64,000 nucleotides of DNA from Brevibacillus sp. JNUCC-41 (GCF_014844095.1 NZ_CP062163.1:4187501-4251500), one strand, 5' to 3'. Positions 35,331-43,766 are shown, counted from the stretch's first letter. The notes: generated by a model not told the origin, from the letters alone. Made by a program: numbers and translations.

Positions 35331-35783
35331 ATGTTCAACGAAAGTATTGGAAAACGATCCAACCCCGTTAAAAATATAGTTGAACGGGGAGCCGTTAAAA
35401 AATTCGCATTATCGATTGGTGATCCCCACCCGATTTTCATTGATGAAGAAATAGGCAGGCAATCAAGGTACGGAACGAATATAGCTCCACCAACTTTCCC
35501 AAGGGTCTTTGATTTTGGGACGATAGAAAGTTTAAATCTCCCGAATAAAGGATTGATTCATGGTGAGCAGATATATCGCTATAACAGGCCGCTGAAGGTA
35601 GGGGAAGAAATCACCTGTTATACGGAAGTGAAAAACTATTATGAGAAAAAAGGGAAACAAGGGGAAATGGGATTTCTAGCCTTTAAAAATTATGGGTCGG
35701 ATGCGAATGGGGAAATTGTCTTCACTGCTGAACAGCTTGTCATTTTAAATGAAACGATCAGAAGGATGGTGATGTTTAAGTGA
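35331..35783 (+). CDS. MaoC-like protein, probable structural subunit of a two-chain hydratase
   Basis: A 150-residue hotdog of the MaoC N-terminal/FAS1-DH type: IVERGAVKKFALSIGDPHPIF near 18-38, then APPTFPRVFDFG and HGEQIYRYNRPL. The catalytic His of D-x4-H is not present (GDPHPIFID), and the usual HG is replaced. The next gene carries both catalytic residues and overlaps by 4 bp. Together they look like a heteromeric enoyl-CoA hydratase, as in two-chain HadAB or ChsH-like enzymes. Confidence 0.82.
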   Translation: MFNESIGKRSNPVKNIVERGAVKKFALSIGDPHPIFIDEEIGRQSRYGTNIAPPTFPRVFDFGTIESLNLPNKGLIHGEQIYRYNRPLKVGEEITCYTEVKNYYEKKGKQGEMGFLAFKNYGSDANGEIVFTAEQLVILNETIRRMVMFK

Positions 35784-36181
35784 CGACATTAACGGAACTT
35801 CATATTGGTGACTCGTTACATTCCATTGAGCTTCCGCCTGTAACGCGATTGGACCTCATTAAATATGCAGGCGCATCAGGTGATTTCAATCCCATTCATA
35901 CCATTGATGAGGAAGCAAAGAATGCTGGTCTTCCCGGTATCATCGCACATGGAATGTGGACGATGGGAAACCTCGCAAAGCTTTTCAGTAATCTTTATGA
36001 AACTGGATTTATCGAAGAATACAAGATTCGCTTCAAAGGAATGGTTTTCTTGAATGATGTCATAACTCTTCATGCGGATCTAAAAGAAAAAGATGGGGAT
36101 AGATATTTTTTCAATGTAGCGGCCACTAACCAGTCAGGTAAGGAAGCGATCAGTGGAGAGGTTATTTTTCAGACTTACTGA
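35780..36181 (+). CDS. MaoC-like hydratase, catalytic subunit
   Basis: A 133-residue hotdog with the complete R-hydratase motif: GASGDFNPIHTIDEEAKNAG, then LPGIIAHGMW, near residues 31-60. Asp and His of D-x4-H and the following HG are present. The start is GTG inside a GTGA overlap with the preceding gene, so equal translation of the two subunits is likely. It should hydrate the enoyl-CoA made by the dehydrogenases. It is the last gene of the operon. Confidence 0.88.
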   Translation: MTTLTELHIGDSLHSIELPPVTRLDLIKYAGASGDFNPIHTIDEEAKNAGLPGIIAHGMWTMGNLAKLFSNLYETGFIEEYKIRFKGMVFLNDVITLHADLKEKDGDRYFFNVAATNQSGKEAISGEVIFQTY

Positions 36182-36318
36182 GGGAGGGTAATATTATTAC
36201 ATCACTTCCAGTCTGTCTACAAAAGGGAGTTTGGAATGGTCTCATCCCGAACCATGAATGTAAAACAAGGTTTTTTACTGTTTATGAAACTTTCACTGGA
36301 TTGAAGAAATTTGCGAAA

Positions 36319-36417
36319 CTCCTGCCGAATAACTGGCTAGCCAAGACTCCATAGACGCTTGCTTTGATGAGGCTTGGCAGACAGTCGGCGGAAAGGGAGC
36401 GGATTTCTGAAATCAAC
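36319..36417. repeat. Possible dispersed Bacillus-type intergenic repeat
   Basis: The segment ends in GGCGGAAAGGGAGCGGATTT followed by CTGAAATCAAC and contains GATGAGGCTTGGCAGACAG. From memory it recalls dispersed non-coding repeats in Bacillus genomes that finish with CGGAAATCAAC. No second copy is visible in the window. The wider gap 36182-36602 otherwise holds only the terminator and the activator's upstream region. Confidence 0.35.
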
Positions 36418-36480
36418 TAGAATTTTTTTATGGAGAAAACTGTAGGCAAACTGATCTTCTGTTAATTTGTCTAAAGTCTG

Positions 36481-36513
36481 TAGTGATGAAAATTATTTCA
36501 TCACTACTTTTTT
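36481..36513 (+). terminator. Terminator before the second sigma-54 activator
   Basis: TAGTGATGAAA pairs perfectly with TTTCATCACTA around ATTA, followed by a T-rich run. It lies 300 bp after the hydratase gene and separates the operon from the activator. Confidence 0.85.
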
Positions 36514-36602
36514 TAGGAGCGAAATTCGACAATTTTAAAGGAGTTTCGAATTTTATCCAGAATTGTACTTAAAAAGAATTCTTTTTGCGGCGGTGAATAG
36601 TA

Positions 36603-38300
36603 ATGAATCAAGTGAAACAGGATTCTCAGATTAATTTGCTCAAAGAGTGGACCTTTCCTGCACTGGTCGTGGATTCTGCAAATCGGATAAAGGATTGGGG
36701 CACCTATTTTAATCAGTCATTAAGACAGAATGGTAATAATACACTAACCGAACAATTCGATGAGTGGCAATTTCTAGATAATAAAAGGCTTGCAGCTGCA
36801 AGGCTGCATGATAAACGGTATTTATTTTTATTAATGAAACAAATGGATACTGACAATATTCTATATATAGGCAGTGAAACAGAATTTTTGGACGATTTAT
36901 TGATTGATGCTCATAAAACGGATAAATTGAATCGCGCTCTGGATGCCATTATCGAAAATTCCTATGATGGGATATACATCACCGATCAAGATGGAGTCAC
37001 GCTTTACACCAATTCGGCAATTGAACGGATCACTGGCATACCAAAAGAGTATTATATCGGCAAATCGGTGGACCAATTGATTAAACGCGGCATCTTGAAT
37101 GCTTCGGTGACGCATAAGGTAGTGAAGCTGAGACGAACGGTATCGGTCGTACAGGATAATTTTGCCGGAAAGGAAACATTGATTACTGGAAGTCCCGTTT
37201 TTAATGCCGAAGGGGAGATAGAGCAAGTCGTTACGAATATAAGGGATTTATCTGATTTAAATGAACTGATGCATGAGTTGACGAAAGTTAATGAGCTGAA
37301 TAATCAATATAAGCAGGAAATTGAGAAACTGCGGAAGATAACAAGCAAGGATGGAGTCGTATTTGTCAGTGATAAAATGAAAATGATCTATGAGATTGCT
37401 GAAAGAATATCAGATATTGACGCGACCGTACTCATTCTGGGGGAAACGGGTGTTGGAAAGGATGTCCTTGCCCGCAATATTTATAATCGGAGCATCCGAT
37501 CTAAAAAAGGGGATTTCATCAAAATAAATTGTGGGGCAATTCCCGCCGATTTATTGGAATCCGAGCTTTTTGGATATGAAGGAGGGGCATTTACCGGAGC
37601 AAATCAAAAAGGCAAACCAGGGATGTTTGAACTGGCAGAGAGTGGGATCTTATTCTTGGATGAAGTCGGTGAGCTTCCCTTGCAACTTCAAGTGAAGCTG
37701 CTTCGGGCGCTTCAGGAAAGGGAGATTCAAAGAATCGGAGGTACAAAGCCAAAGAAAATCGATGTTCGGATAATAGCAGCCACGAACCGAAATTTATCGG
37801 AGATGGTCAAATCGGGTGATTTTCGCGAAGACCTCTTCTACAGGCTGAATGTCATTCCGATCACGATTCCTCCTCTAAGGGAAAGAAGAGAGGATATCTT
37901 GGCATTGATTGACTTATTTTTAACAAAGGCAAACGAACAATATAAATTCTCAAAAGAAATAGATTCGCGGTTGAAGGAATATTTTTATCAACATGATTGG
38001 CCAGGAAATGTCCGTGAATTGATTAATATAGTGGAGAGGCTCGTCGTGCTGACGGATAATCAAATATTATCGATTAACGACCTTCCGGAAGAATATCAGC
38101 CGGAAAACCGGAATCAGCCGGACCTCAATGCTACCCTAACTTTAAAAGAAGCGGTGGAAAGGGCCGAAAAGGAAATCTTGACGAAAGCGGCTCAAACCTA
38201 CCAAACTACATATGAAATCGCGGAAGCCCTTGATTCCAGCCAGGCAACAATTGTGAGGAAACTTAAAAAATATCGATTAAAGGTCAGTGGAAAAGAATAG
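36603..38300 (+). CDS. PAS-containing sigma-54-dependent transcriptional activator
   Basis: A 565-residue enhancer-binding protein. Residues 1-110 form an uncharacterised N-terminal region. A PAS domain spans about 113-215 (AIIENSYDGIYITDQDG) and a short coiled coil about 220-245. The AAA+ domain spans about 255-480, with Walker A GETGVGKD near 280 and canonical GAFTGA near 328. A Fis-type HTH occupies about 540-562. It is flanked by two sigma-54 promoters with identical upstream palindromes and is therefore the presumed activator of both operons. No receiver domain is present; the inducer may be the acid or its CoA ester bound by the N-terminal or PAS region (inference). Confidence 0.92.
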   Translation: MNQVKQDSQINLLKEWTFPALVVDSANRIKDWGTYFNQSLRQNGNNTLTEQFDEWQFLDNKRLAAARLHDKRYLFLLMKQMDTDNILYIGSETEFLDDLLIDAHKTDKLNRALDAIIENSYDGIYITDQDGVTLYTNSAIERITGIPKEYYIGKSVDQLIKRGILNASVTHKVVKLRRTVSVVQDNFAGKETLITGSPVFNAEGEIEQVVTNIRDLSDLNELMHELTKVNELNNQYKQEIEKLRKITSKDGVVFVSDKMKMIYEIAERISDIDATVLILGETGVGKDVLARNIYNRSIRSKKGDFIKINCGAIPADLLESELFGYEGGAFTGANQKGKPGMFELAESGILFLDEVGELPLQLQVKLLRALQEREIQRIGGTKPKKIDVRIIAATNRNLSEMVKSGDFREDLFYRLNVIPITIPPLRERREDILALIDLFLTKANEQYKFSKEIDSRLKEYFYQHDWPGNVRELINIVERLVVLTDNQILSINDLPEEYQPENRNQPDLNATLTLKEAVERAEKEILTKAAQTYQTTYEIAEALDSSQATIVRKLKKYRLKVSGKE

Positions 38301-38309
38301 GTAAGTATG

Positions 38310-38358
38310 AACAGCACCTCATTGTTGGACATTATTCAACAATGCAGGTGCTGTTTTT
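38310..38358 (+). terminator. Terminator after the second activator
   Basis: ACAGCACCT and AGGTGCTGT form the outer stem, ATTGTTG and CAACAAT the inner stem, followed by T5. Confidence 0.88.
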
Positions 38359-38545
38359 GACTGAAATTCCTAATTATTTACGCGTTTTTGGGGGACGGGC
38401 TTTATTGCCTTATGGGTTTTTAGAGATTTATTGGTTGTAAAGTTGTTTTTCACCTGCTATTGCGTGAAATGATTGTAGTTATAAAGGAGATTCTTGAATC
38501 CTTTTCATTTTATGTCTACAATTAATTCTTTTATTGATTCAGAAA

Positions 38546-38560
38546 TGACTTTTTCAGTCA
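38546..38560. promoter_or_regulatory. Upstream inverted repeat 1 of the transporter operon
   Basis: TGACTTTTTCAGTCA, again TGACT-N5-AGTCA, ends 104 bp before the -24 element. It is the twin of the site at 30346. Confidence 0.75.
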
Positions 38561-38609
38561 ATAGTGAATGACGGACATCCCATATGGAATCGATACTTTT
38601 GATTTTTAC

Positions 38610-38625
38610 AATTCAATAATGAATT
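38610..38625. promoter_or_regulatory. Upstream inverted repeat 2 of the transporter operon
   Basis: AATTCAATAATGAATT ends 39 bp before the sigma-54 promoter, at the same distance as its twin at 30411. The outer AATTCAAT and TGAATT are identical. Confidence 0.6.
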
Positions 38626-38664
38626 CACTGACTGGTGAATAGCCTTATTGACGGTGATTTAATG

Positions 38665-38681
38665 TTGGCACGGCACTTGCA
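38665..38681 (+). promoter_or_regulatory. Sigma-54 (-24/-12) promoter of the ABC transporter operon
   Basis: TTGGCACGGCACTTGCA is a consensus match with a 10-bp spacing between GG (38667-38668) and GC (38679-38680). The start point should be near 38692. Confidence 0.92.
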
Positions 38682-38692
38682 TTTATTAACAG

Positions 38693-39172
38693 GAATAACA
38701 GGAATAACAGGTAACAGTAAATTAATCTACGAAATGATCCACCTATAGAAGGTGCGAGGTGAAAGGGGTGAACGAACCAGAAATACCATGGGTAAACCGT
38801 TATTAAAGAGAGGATGGAATCATTGGCTATCCCTAAAAACAGCATATGCTTGTCAGCATACCACTTAATCCTTAAGTAGAGTCAATGAAACTATGATAAT
38901 TTCTGATGGTAACCAATTGAATTAAGTGGTCATCAAAAAAATGAAAGCGCTAACAACTGATCGATGGGCTTTTTGCGCTACACCCTAAGCTATATCTGAT
39001 GTTGAGAATATAGGGAAATAAAACTTGCTGTTCCTCTCCGGGAGGTTGAGCCTGTGGGGAAATAAATGAAGGTGTTTTTCGTCTTAGTTGTATGCTTTCA
39101 AAATATGGACAGGATTGCGGTCCAGGTAAGGTACAGCAAAGTGAAACTCAATAATTTTCAAGGAGGAAGTAA
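38693..39172 (+). other. Long (about 480 nt) leader of the ABC transporter mRNA
   Basis: From the predicted sigma-54 start to livH there is no conventional gene. It contains a short frame at 38768-38806 (GTG start, 12 residues, MNEPEIPWVNRY) with GAGGTG 6 nt upstream, a small hairpin (CACCT/AGGTG) just before it, a consensus cre box at 38942, and purine-rich segments further on. I see no known riboswitch class and no strong terminator. It could be a regulatory leader, or the remains of a deleted gene. Confidence 0.5.
38942..38955. promoter_or_regulatory. CcpA cre box in the transporter leader
   Basis: TGAAAGCGCTAACA fits TGWAANCGNTNWCA at every position. It lies about 250 bp downstream of the sigma-54 start, so it should act as a transcription roadblock. 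It differs from the cre box at 32133 by a single base. Confidence 0.8.
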
Positions 39173-40036
39173 ATGGAAATTTTGATCCAGCAGCTTTTCA
39201 ATGGTTTGACGATTGGCAGCGTATATAGTCTTGTTGCCCTGGGATTGACGCTAGTATATGGAATTTTGCATATCCCGAACTTTGCCCACGGTGCCCTATA
39301 TATGTTGGGTGGATATATCACATTGTCAATGATGACATTATATGGGGTCAATTACTGGATTGCCATGTTCGTATCCATTATCGTTGTTGGTTTGTTGGGA
39401 GTCCTTTTGGAACGTTTCGTGTTCCGCCTGTTAAGGGAGGCACCTCCATTGCACGATAAGATTGCAGCAATCGGAATTCTCCTTTTTCTTGAAGCTTTTG
39501 CCCAATTTGTCTGGGGTGCCGACTTTCATACAATGACTTCCCCATACGGCCAAGTGGTCAATATCATGGGCCTGACATTCACGCTTCAGCGATTATTGAT
39601 CATCGTGTCAGCTATCGCAGTGATGGTTTTACTTTACCTTTTCCTTAAGAAAACTTATGCCGGTTCAACGATAATAGCGATGTCCCAAAGCCGTGAAGGG
39701 GCGTCATTAGTGGGAATAAACATTAATAAAGTCGCGATGCTTACCTTCATGATATCGGGTGGATTGGCAGCGATCGCTTCATCCCTTGCATCACCGATTA
39801 ACCTTGTCTTTCCAGGAATGGGGCATTTAGTCATACTAAAAGCATTCGTCATTATCATCTTGGGAGGGATGGGTAGCATACCGGGGGCGATTGTAGGTGG
39901 ATATATCCTAGGTTTCAGTGAGAGCTTGGGCGCAACTTATATTTCAAATGACTATAAAGACATCATTGCATTCATTCTTTTAGTCGTAATATTAACCATG
40001 AAACCAACAGGTCTTTTTGCCAAGGGGGAGAGGTAG
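39173..40036 (+). CDS. Branched-chain amino acid-type ABC transporter permease LivH-like
   Basis: A 287-residue membrane protein with about eight hydrophobic segments. The LivH features GLTIGSVYSLVALGLTLVYG near 11-30 and FAHGALYMLGGY near 38-49 are present, and GGMGSIPGAIVGGYILG near 231-247 is the EAA-like coupling loop. AAGGAGG precedes the ATG. It is the first gene after the sigma-54 promoter and long leader. The family carries amino acids but also urea and aromatic or other organic acids. Coregulation with acyl-CoA genes favours an organic acid here (inference). Confidence 0.93.
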   Translation: MEILIQQLFNGLTIGSVYSLVALGLTLVYGILHIPNFAHGALYMLGGYITLSMMTLYGVNYWIAMFVSIIVVGLLGVLLERFVFRLLREAPPLHDKIAAIGILLFLEAFAQFVWGADFHTMTSPYGQVVNIMGLTFTLQRLLIIVSAIAVMVLLYLFLKKTYAGSTIIAMSQSREGASLVGININKVAMLTFMISGGLAAIASSLASPINLVFPGMGHLVILKAFVIIILGGMGSIPGAIVGGYILGFSESLGATYISNDYKDIIAFILLVVILTMKPTGLFAKGER

Positions 40037-40037
40037 C

Positions 40038-41033
40038 GTGAAGATATTAACAAAAAGAAATGGGATTATCGCACTTATCATCTTTGCTTTTTCATTCCCC
40101 TTTATCGCGCAAAACGACTATTATCTCCATATGCTGACACTTTCCTTCATCTGGGCGATAGCTGTTTATGGAATCAATTTATTGTCAGGCTATACTGGAT
40201 ATCTCTCGCTTGCACATGCTGGTTTTTTTGCGATTGGAGCATATTCACTAGGCCTTCTGACGGTAAAAGCAGGAATGAACTTTTGGCTGGCACTTGTAGC
40301 GGCATGTTTAATCACATGTACAATTGGGTTTTTGATCGGCTTGATCGCGCTGAGGACAAAGGAACACTTTTTTGCGATTTATACCCTATGTGTGGGTTAC
40401 ATCATATACCTGGTCATCGATAAATGGGAGGGACTTACAGAGGGGGTTAGGGGATTGATCGGTATACCTGCTCCTGGAAATATAGGGCCGATCACATTCG
40501 ATACTGCAGCATCCCAATATTACCTAGTCCTCATTTTCCTGCTTGCAGTGATCTTAATTGTGTATCGAATTATACGCTCGTTGACAGGCAGGACGTATAT
40601 GGCCATCAGGAACAGTGAGGACCTTGCTCAAACGATTGGTATATCCACAATGAAGAATAAGTTAACAGCATTTGTCCTATCCACATTCTTTGCAGGATTG
40701 GCAGGTGCCTTGTATGCTTCATTCATTCGTTTCATTGGACCTGATATCGGATCAACTGCCATAATGTTCGATCTATTGATGTATTTATTGGTTGGTGGAA
40801 TCGGGACACTCTCAGGCCCGTTGGTAGGAACATTATTGTTAGTAATCCTTTCGCAGAATTTGCAATTCCTTCAAGAATATCGAATGTTGATATTCGGGCC
40901 TTTGCTTACGGTGATCATTATCTTTTATCCGCGCGGAATCGCAGGGGCCTTTTTTGATTGGCAAAGAAAGCGAAAAGATAATGAGCTGTCCGGGGTGAGG
41001 AGCGAAATGCACATAAAAGCTGAGGAGGGATGA
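40038..41033 (+). CDS. Branched-chain amino acid-type ABC transporter permease LivM-like
   Basis: A 331-residue membrane protein with about nine hydrophobic segments and the LivM landmarks NLLSGYTGYLSLAHAGFFAIGA near 48-68 and GGIGTLSGPLVGTLLL near 253-268. The GTG at 40038 is chosen because AAGGGGGAGAGG lies just upstream, within the end of the livH-like gene; the longer frame from 40017 is rejected. It overlaps the ATPase gene by 4 bp. Confidence 0.92.
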   Translation: MKILTKRNGIIALIIFAFSFPFIAQNDYYLHMLTLSFIWAIAVYGINLLSGYTGYLSLAHAGFFAIGAYSLGLLTVKAGMNFWLALVAACLITCTIGFLIGLIALRTKEHFFAIYTLCVGYIIYLVIDKWEGLTEGVRGLIGIPAPGNIGPITFDTAASQYYLVLIFLLAVILIVYRIIRSLTGRTYMAIRNSEDLAQTIGISTMKNKLTAFVLSTFFAGLAGALYASFIRFIGPDIGSTAIMFDLLMYLLVGGIGTLSGPLVGTLLLVILSQNLQFLQEYRMLIFGPLLTVIIIFYPRGIAGAFFDWQRKRKDNELSGVRSEMHIKAEEG

Positions 41034-41800
41034 AATTGCTAATCGATACGAGGAATTTGACAAAGCGATTTGGAGGATTGGCGGCCGTAAATAATGTGGA
41101 TTTTACGATTGAAAAAGGTAGAATCAATGCAATAATCGGACCAAATGGTGCAGGGAAATCAACTTTTTTTAACTTGATCAGCGGCTTTCATCGACCAACG
41201 TCTGGGACAGTCCTTTTTAAAGGGATTGATATCACCAAACTTCCTGCAAATGAAATAGCGGGGCTCGGAATTTCAAGAACCTTTCAAACGACAAGCCTTT
41301 TTGATCAATCGACCGTATTGGATAATGTCATTGTCGGGCATAGACTGCGAACCAAATCCAATCTGGTGGATGCCATTCTAAGAACGAAACGATTAAAACG
41401 GGAGGAAGCGGCATGCAGGGATAAGGCAATGGAGGTACTTGATATTGTTGGATTGACGGAATCGGCTGACAGAATGGTCTCCAGCATCTCCCAGGAGGAA
41501 AAGAAACGGACAGCCATTGCTCTTGCCCTTGCGACGGAACCGGAAATTATCTTTCTTGATGAACCTGCTGCGGGAATCAATCCGGATGAAACGGAAGGCT
41601 TGACGGAACTGATTAAAAAATTGAATCGATCGGGACTGACCGTTTGTTTAATCGAGCACAAAATGCATATGATCATGAACTTGGCAGATCACATCATGGT
41701 CCTTAATTACGGAGAAAAAATCGCCGAGGGCACACCTAAGGAAATCCGCGGAAATGAAGCGGTGATTAAAGCCTATTTGGGAGGTAGTGCCAGTGCTTAA
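41030..41800 (+). CDS. ABC transporter ATPase LivG-like, with a degenerate signature motif
   Basis: A 256-residue ATPase. Walker A GPNGAGKST is near 37-45, Walker B/DEPAAGINPDE near 180, and the family-typical LTVCLIEHKMHMIMNLADHI H-loop near 205-223. The ABC signature, normally LSYGxQR/LSGGQQR, reads SISQEEKKR near 153-161 and lacks the key glycine. One of the two composite ATP sites may therefore be inactive, as in asymmetric ABC transporters. The LivF-like partner is canonical. GAGGAGG precedes the ATG. Confidence 0.92.
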   Translation: MKLLIDTRNLTKRFGGLAAVNNVDFTIEKGRINAIIGPNGAGKSTFFNLISGFHRPTSGTVLFKGIDITKLPANEIAGLGISRTFQTTSLFDQSTVLDNVIVGHRLRTKSNLVDAILRTKRLKREEAACRDKAMEVLDIVGLTESADRMVSSISQEEKKRTAIALALATEPEIIFLDEPAAGINPDETEGLTELIKKLNRSGLTVCLIEHKMHMIMNLADHIMVLNYGEKIAEGTPKEIRGNEAVIKAYLGGSASA

Positions 41801-42500
41801 GTTAACTGATGTCGTCGTGAATTATGGGAGTTTCACTGCGATAAATCATGTGAATATCGAAGTTGCCAAGGGAGAGATCGTTGTTTTGTTAGGAGCGAAT
41901 GGGGCAGGAAAAAGCACGACTTTTCGTTCCATAAGCGGAATCAGTAAGCTGTCCAAGGGGGAAATTCATTTTCTGGGCATGCCGATAGGGGGCCGTGCCC
42001 CGGATAAGAATGTTCGGGAAGGAATCGTCCAGTGTGCCGAAGGACGTAAACTGTTTCCACAGATGACTGTCTCGGAAAATTTGAGGATGGGTGCTTATGT
42101 GCACCGAAAGAAGAAAGCGGAGATCAAGGATTCCTTGGAATACGTCTATCACTTATTCCCGATTTTAAAAGAAAAACATCATGATGAAGCGGGAAGCCTG
42201 AGCGGAGGCCAACAGCAAATGCTCGCAATTGGAAGAGCCTTGATGTCAAAACCGAAATTGTTGATGCTTGATGAGCCTTCGGTGGGACTCGCTCCACTTA
42301 TTGTCGAGCAAATGTTTCGGGTCATTAAAGAAATAAACCGCGAAGGAATCACGGTCCTGCTAGCTGAACAAAACGCGAATGCCGCTCTCGGCATTGCAGA
42401 TAAAGGATATGTTTTTGAAAATGGGGAAATTGTCGTTCAAGGGACAGCAAGTGAGTTATTAGCCAATGATGAAGTAAGGAAAGCGTATATTGGGGCCTGA
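41793..42500 (+). CDS. ABC transporter ATPase LivF-like
   Basis: A 235-residue ATPase with Walker A GANGAGKST near 35, signature LSGGQQQML near 136 and Walker B LLMLDEPSVGLAP near 156. EGRKLFPQMTVSENLRMGAY is typical of LivF. GTG at 41793 is preferred, with GGAGGT 7 nt upstream; GTG at 41787 is too close. It overlaps the livG-like gene by 8 bp. Confidence 0.93.
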   Translation: MLKLTDVVVNYGSFTAINHVNIEVAKGEIVVLLGANGAGKSTTFRSISGISKLSKGEIHFLGMPIGGRAPDKNVREGIVQCAEGRKLFPQMTVSENLRMGAYVHRKKKAEIKDSLEYVYHLFPILKEKHHDEAGSLSGGQQQMLAIGRALMSKPKLLMLDEPSVGLAPLIVEQMFRVIKEINREGITVLLAEQNANAALGIADKGYVFENGEIVVQGTASELLANDEVRKAYIGA

Positions 42501-42523
42501 AAAAATTGAATGGGGGAATCATT

Positions 42524-43705
42524 ATGAAAAAACTGAAAGTATTACTTGTCTTTCTCCTGCTAATCATCACTGTTTTGACCGGCTGCAGTAAAGGGGATAG
42601 CCCTGTGTCAAGCAGTGGCAGTAAAGGCAAAAGTGAAAATGTCGTTAACATCGGTTTTAGCGGTCCTTTAAGCGGGGCAGCAGCCTTATATGGGAAACGG
42701 ACATTGAATGGTGTCGAAATGGCCGTGAATGAAATTAACGATGCTGGCGGGTTTGAAGTAGATGGTAAGAAATACACGCTGAATTTAGTATCGTTGGATG
42801 ATAAATACTTACCTAATGAAACAGGGTCGAATGCTAAACGGTTAATTCAGGAATATGATACGCCAATCATTTTCACGCCTCATAGCGGAGGTGTGCTGGC
42901 ACTTCAGGTTTTTAATGAACAAGAGGAATTCATCATTGGGGCATATACGAGTGAACCGGCAGTGACCGAGAGCGGAAATTCATTAACCGTTAGGATTCCA
43001 CCGAATTACGAGGGGTATATCGAACCTTTTACAACATATGCAATGGAACATTTCGGCAAGAAAATTGCCGCTTTGCCAACATCTTCGCAATACGGTAAAG
43101 ACTGGACCGAAGCTGTGCTTCCACATTGGGAAAAGCAAGGCGGAAAAGTCGTTTATAATTCCTCGATTGATTTCGCTAAAGAAACCGATTTCTTTACGAT
43201 TGTCACCAATGCCTTGAAAAAAGATCCTGATGTGCTTTTTATCGGTGGTGCTTCAGAACCTACGGCAAAAGTGGCGAAGCAAGCTCGGGAGCTAGGATTT
43301 AAGGGCGGTTTCATCATCATGGATCAAGCAAAGCTGGATCAAATGAAGCCGATTGCAGGGTCATATGAAACATTGGAAGGCTCGATTGGCGTTCTGCCGC
43401 TGATGGACTCGGAAGAAGAAGCAGTGCCTGCTTTCGTTGAGAAATATCAAAAGAATTATAAGGAAGATCCAAGCTCCGAAGTAGGATTGAATTATATCGC
43501 CATGTATGCGTTTGTGGAAGCGATGAAATCTGCAGGCAGTGTTGATGATGCAAAGGCCATCCGTAAACATATGCAAGATGGACTTTCCAATATAGGACCA
43601 GATCAAAAAATATACGATATTCCCTCGATTGATGAAAATGGGGGATTTGCATCAACGATTGTCGTCGGTGCAGTAGAAAAAGGGAAAGTAGTTCCTGTCC
43701 GTTAA
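42524..43705 (+). CDS. Substrate-binding lipoprotein of the Liv-type ABC transporter
   Basis: A 393-residue lipoprotein. The signal peptide ends in a lipobox LTGC near residue 20, and the mature part is a type I periplasmic-binding fold: NIGFSGPLSGAAALYGKRTL near 44-63, then NGVEMAVNEINDAGGF. It captures the substrate at the cell surface. LIVBP-like receptors include binders of aromatic and alicyclic acids, so the ligand cannot be read from sequence. GGGGGAATC precedes the ATG. It is the last gene of the operon. Confidence 0.92.
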   Translation: MKKLKVLLVFLLLIITVLTGCSKGDSPVSSSGSKGKSENVVNIGFSGPLSGAAALYGKRTLNGVEMAVNEINDAGGFEVDGKKYTLNLVSLDDKYLPNETGSNAKRLIQEYDTPIIFTPHSGGVLALQVFNEQEEFIIGAYTSEPAVTESGNSLTVRIPPNYEGYIEPFTTYAMEHFGKKIAALPTSSQYGKDWTEAVLPHWEKQGGKVVYNSSIDFAKETDFFTIVTNALKKDPDVLFIGGASEPTAKVAKQARELGFKGGFIIMDQAKLDQMKPIAGSYETLEGSIGVLPLMDSEEEAVPAFVEKYQKNYKEDPSSEVGLNYIAMYAFVEAMKSAGSVDDAKAIRKHMQDGLSNIGPDQKIYDIPSIDENGGFASTIVVGAVEKGKVVPVR

Positions 43706-43766
43706 CTGGGTAAAGGGATGCATGTTCCGGATAGTATACTAGTTTAACATTTTGCTAAATATTTGT

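Noticed and set aside
41030..43705. Calling the importer a leucine/isoleucine/valine transporter
   Set aside because: The family is broader, and the shared sigma-54 control with an acyl-CoA pathway points to an organic acid; left as Liv-type with unknown substrate.
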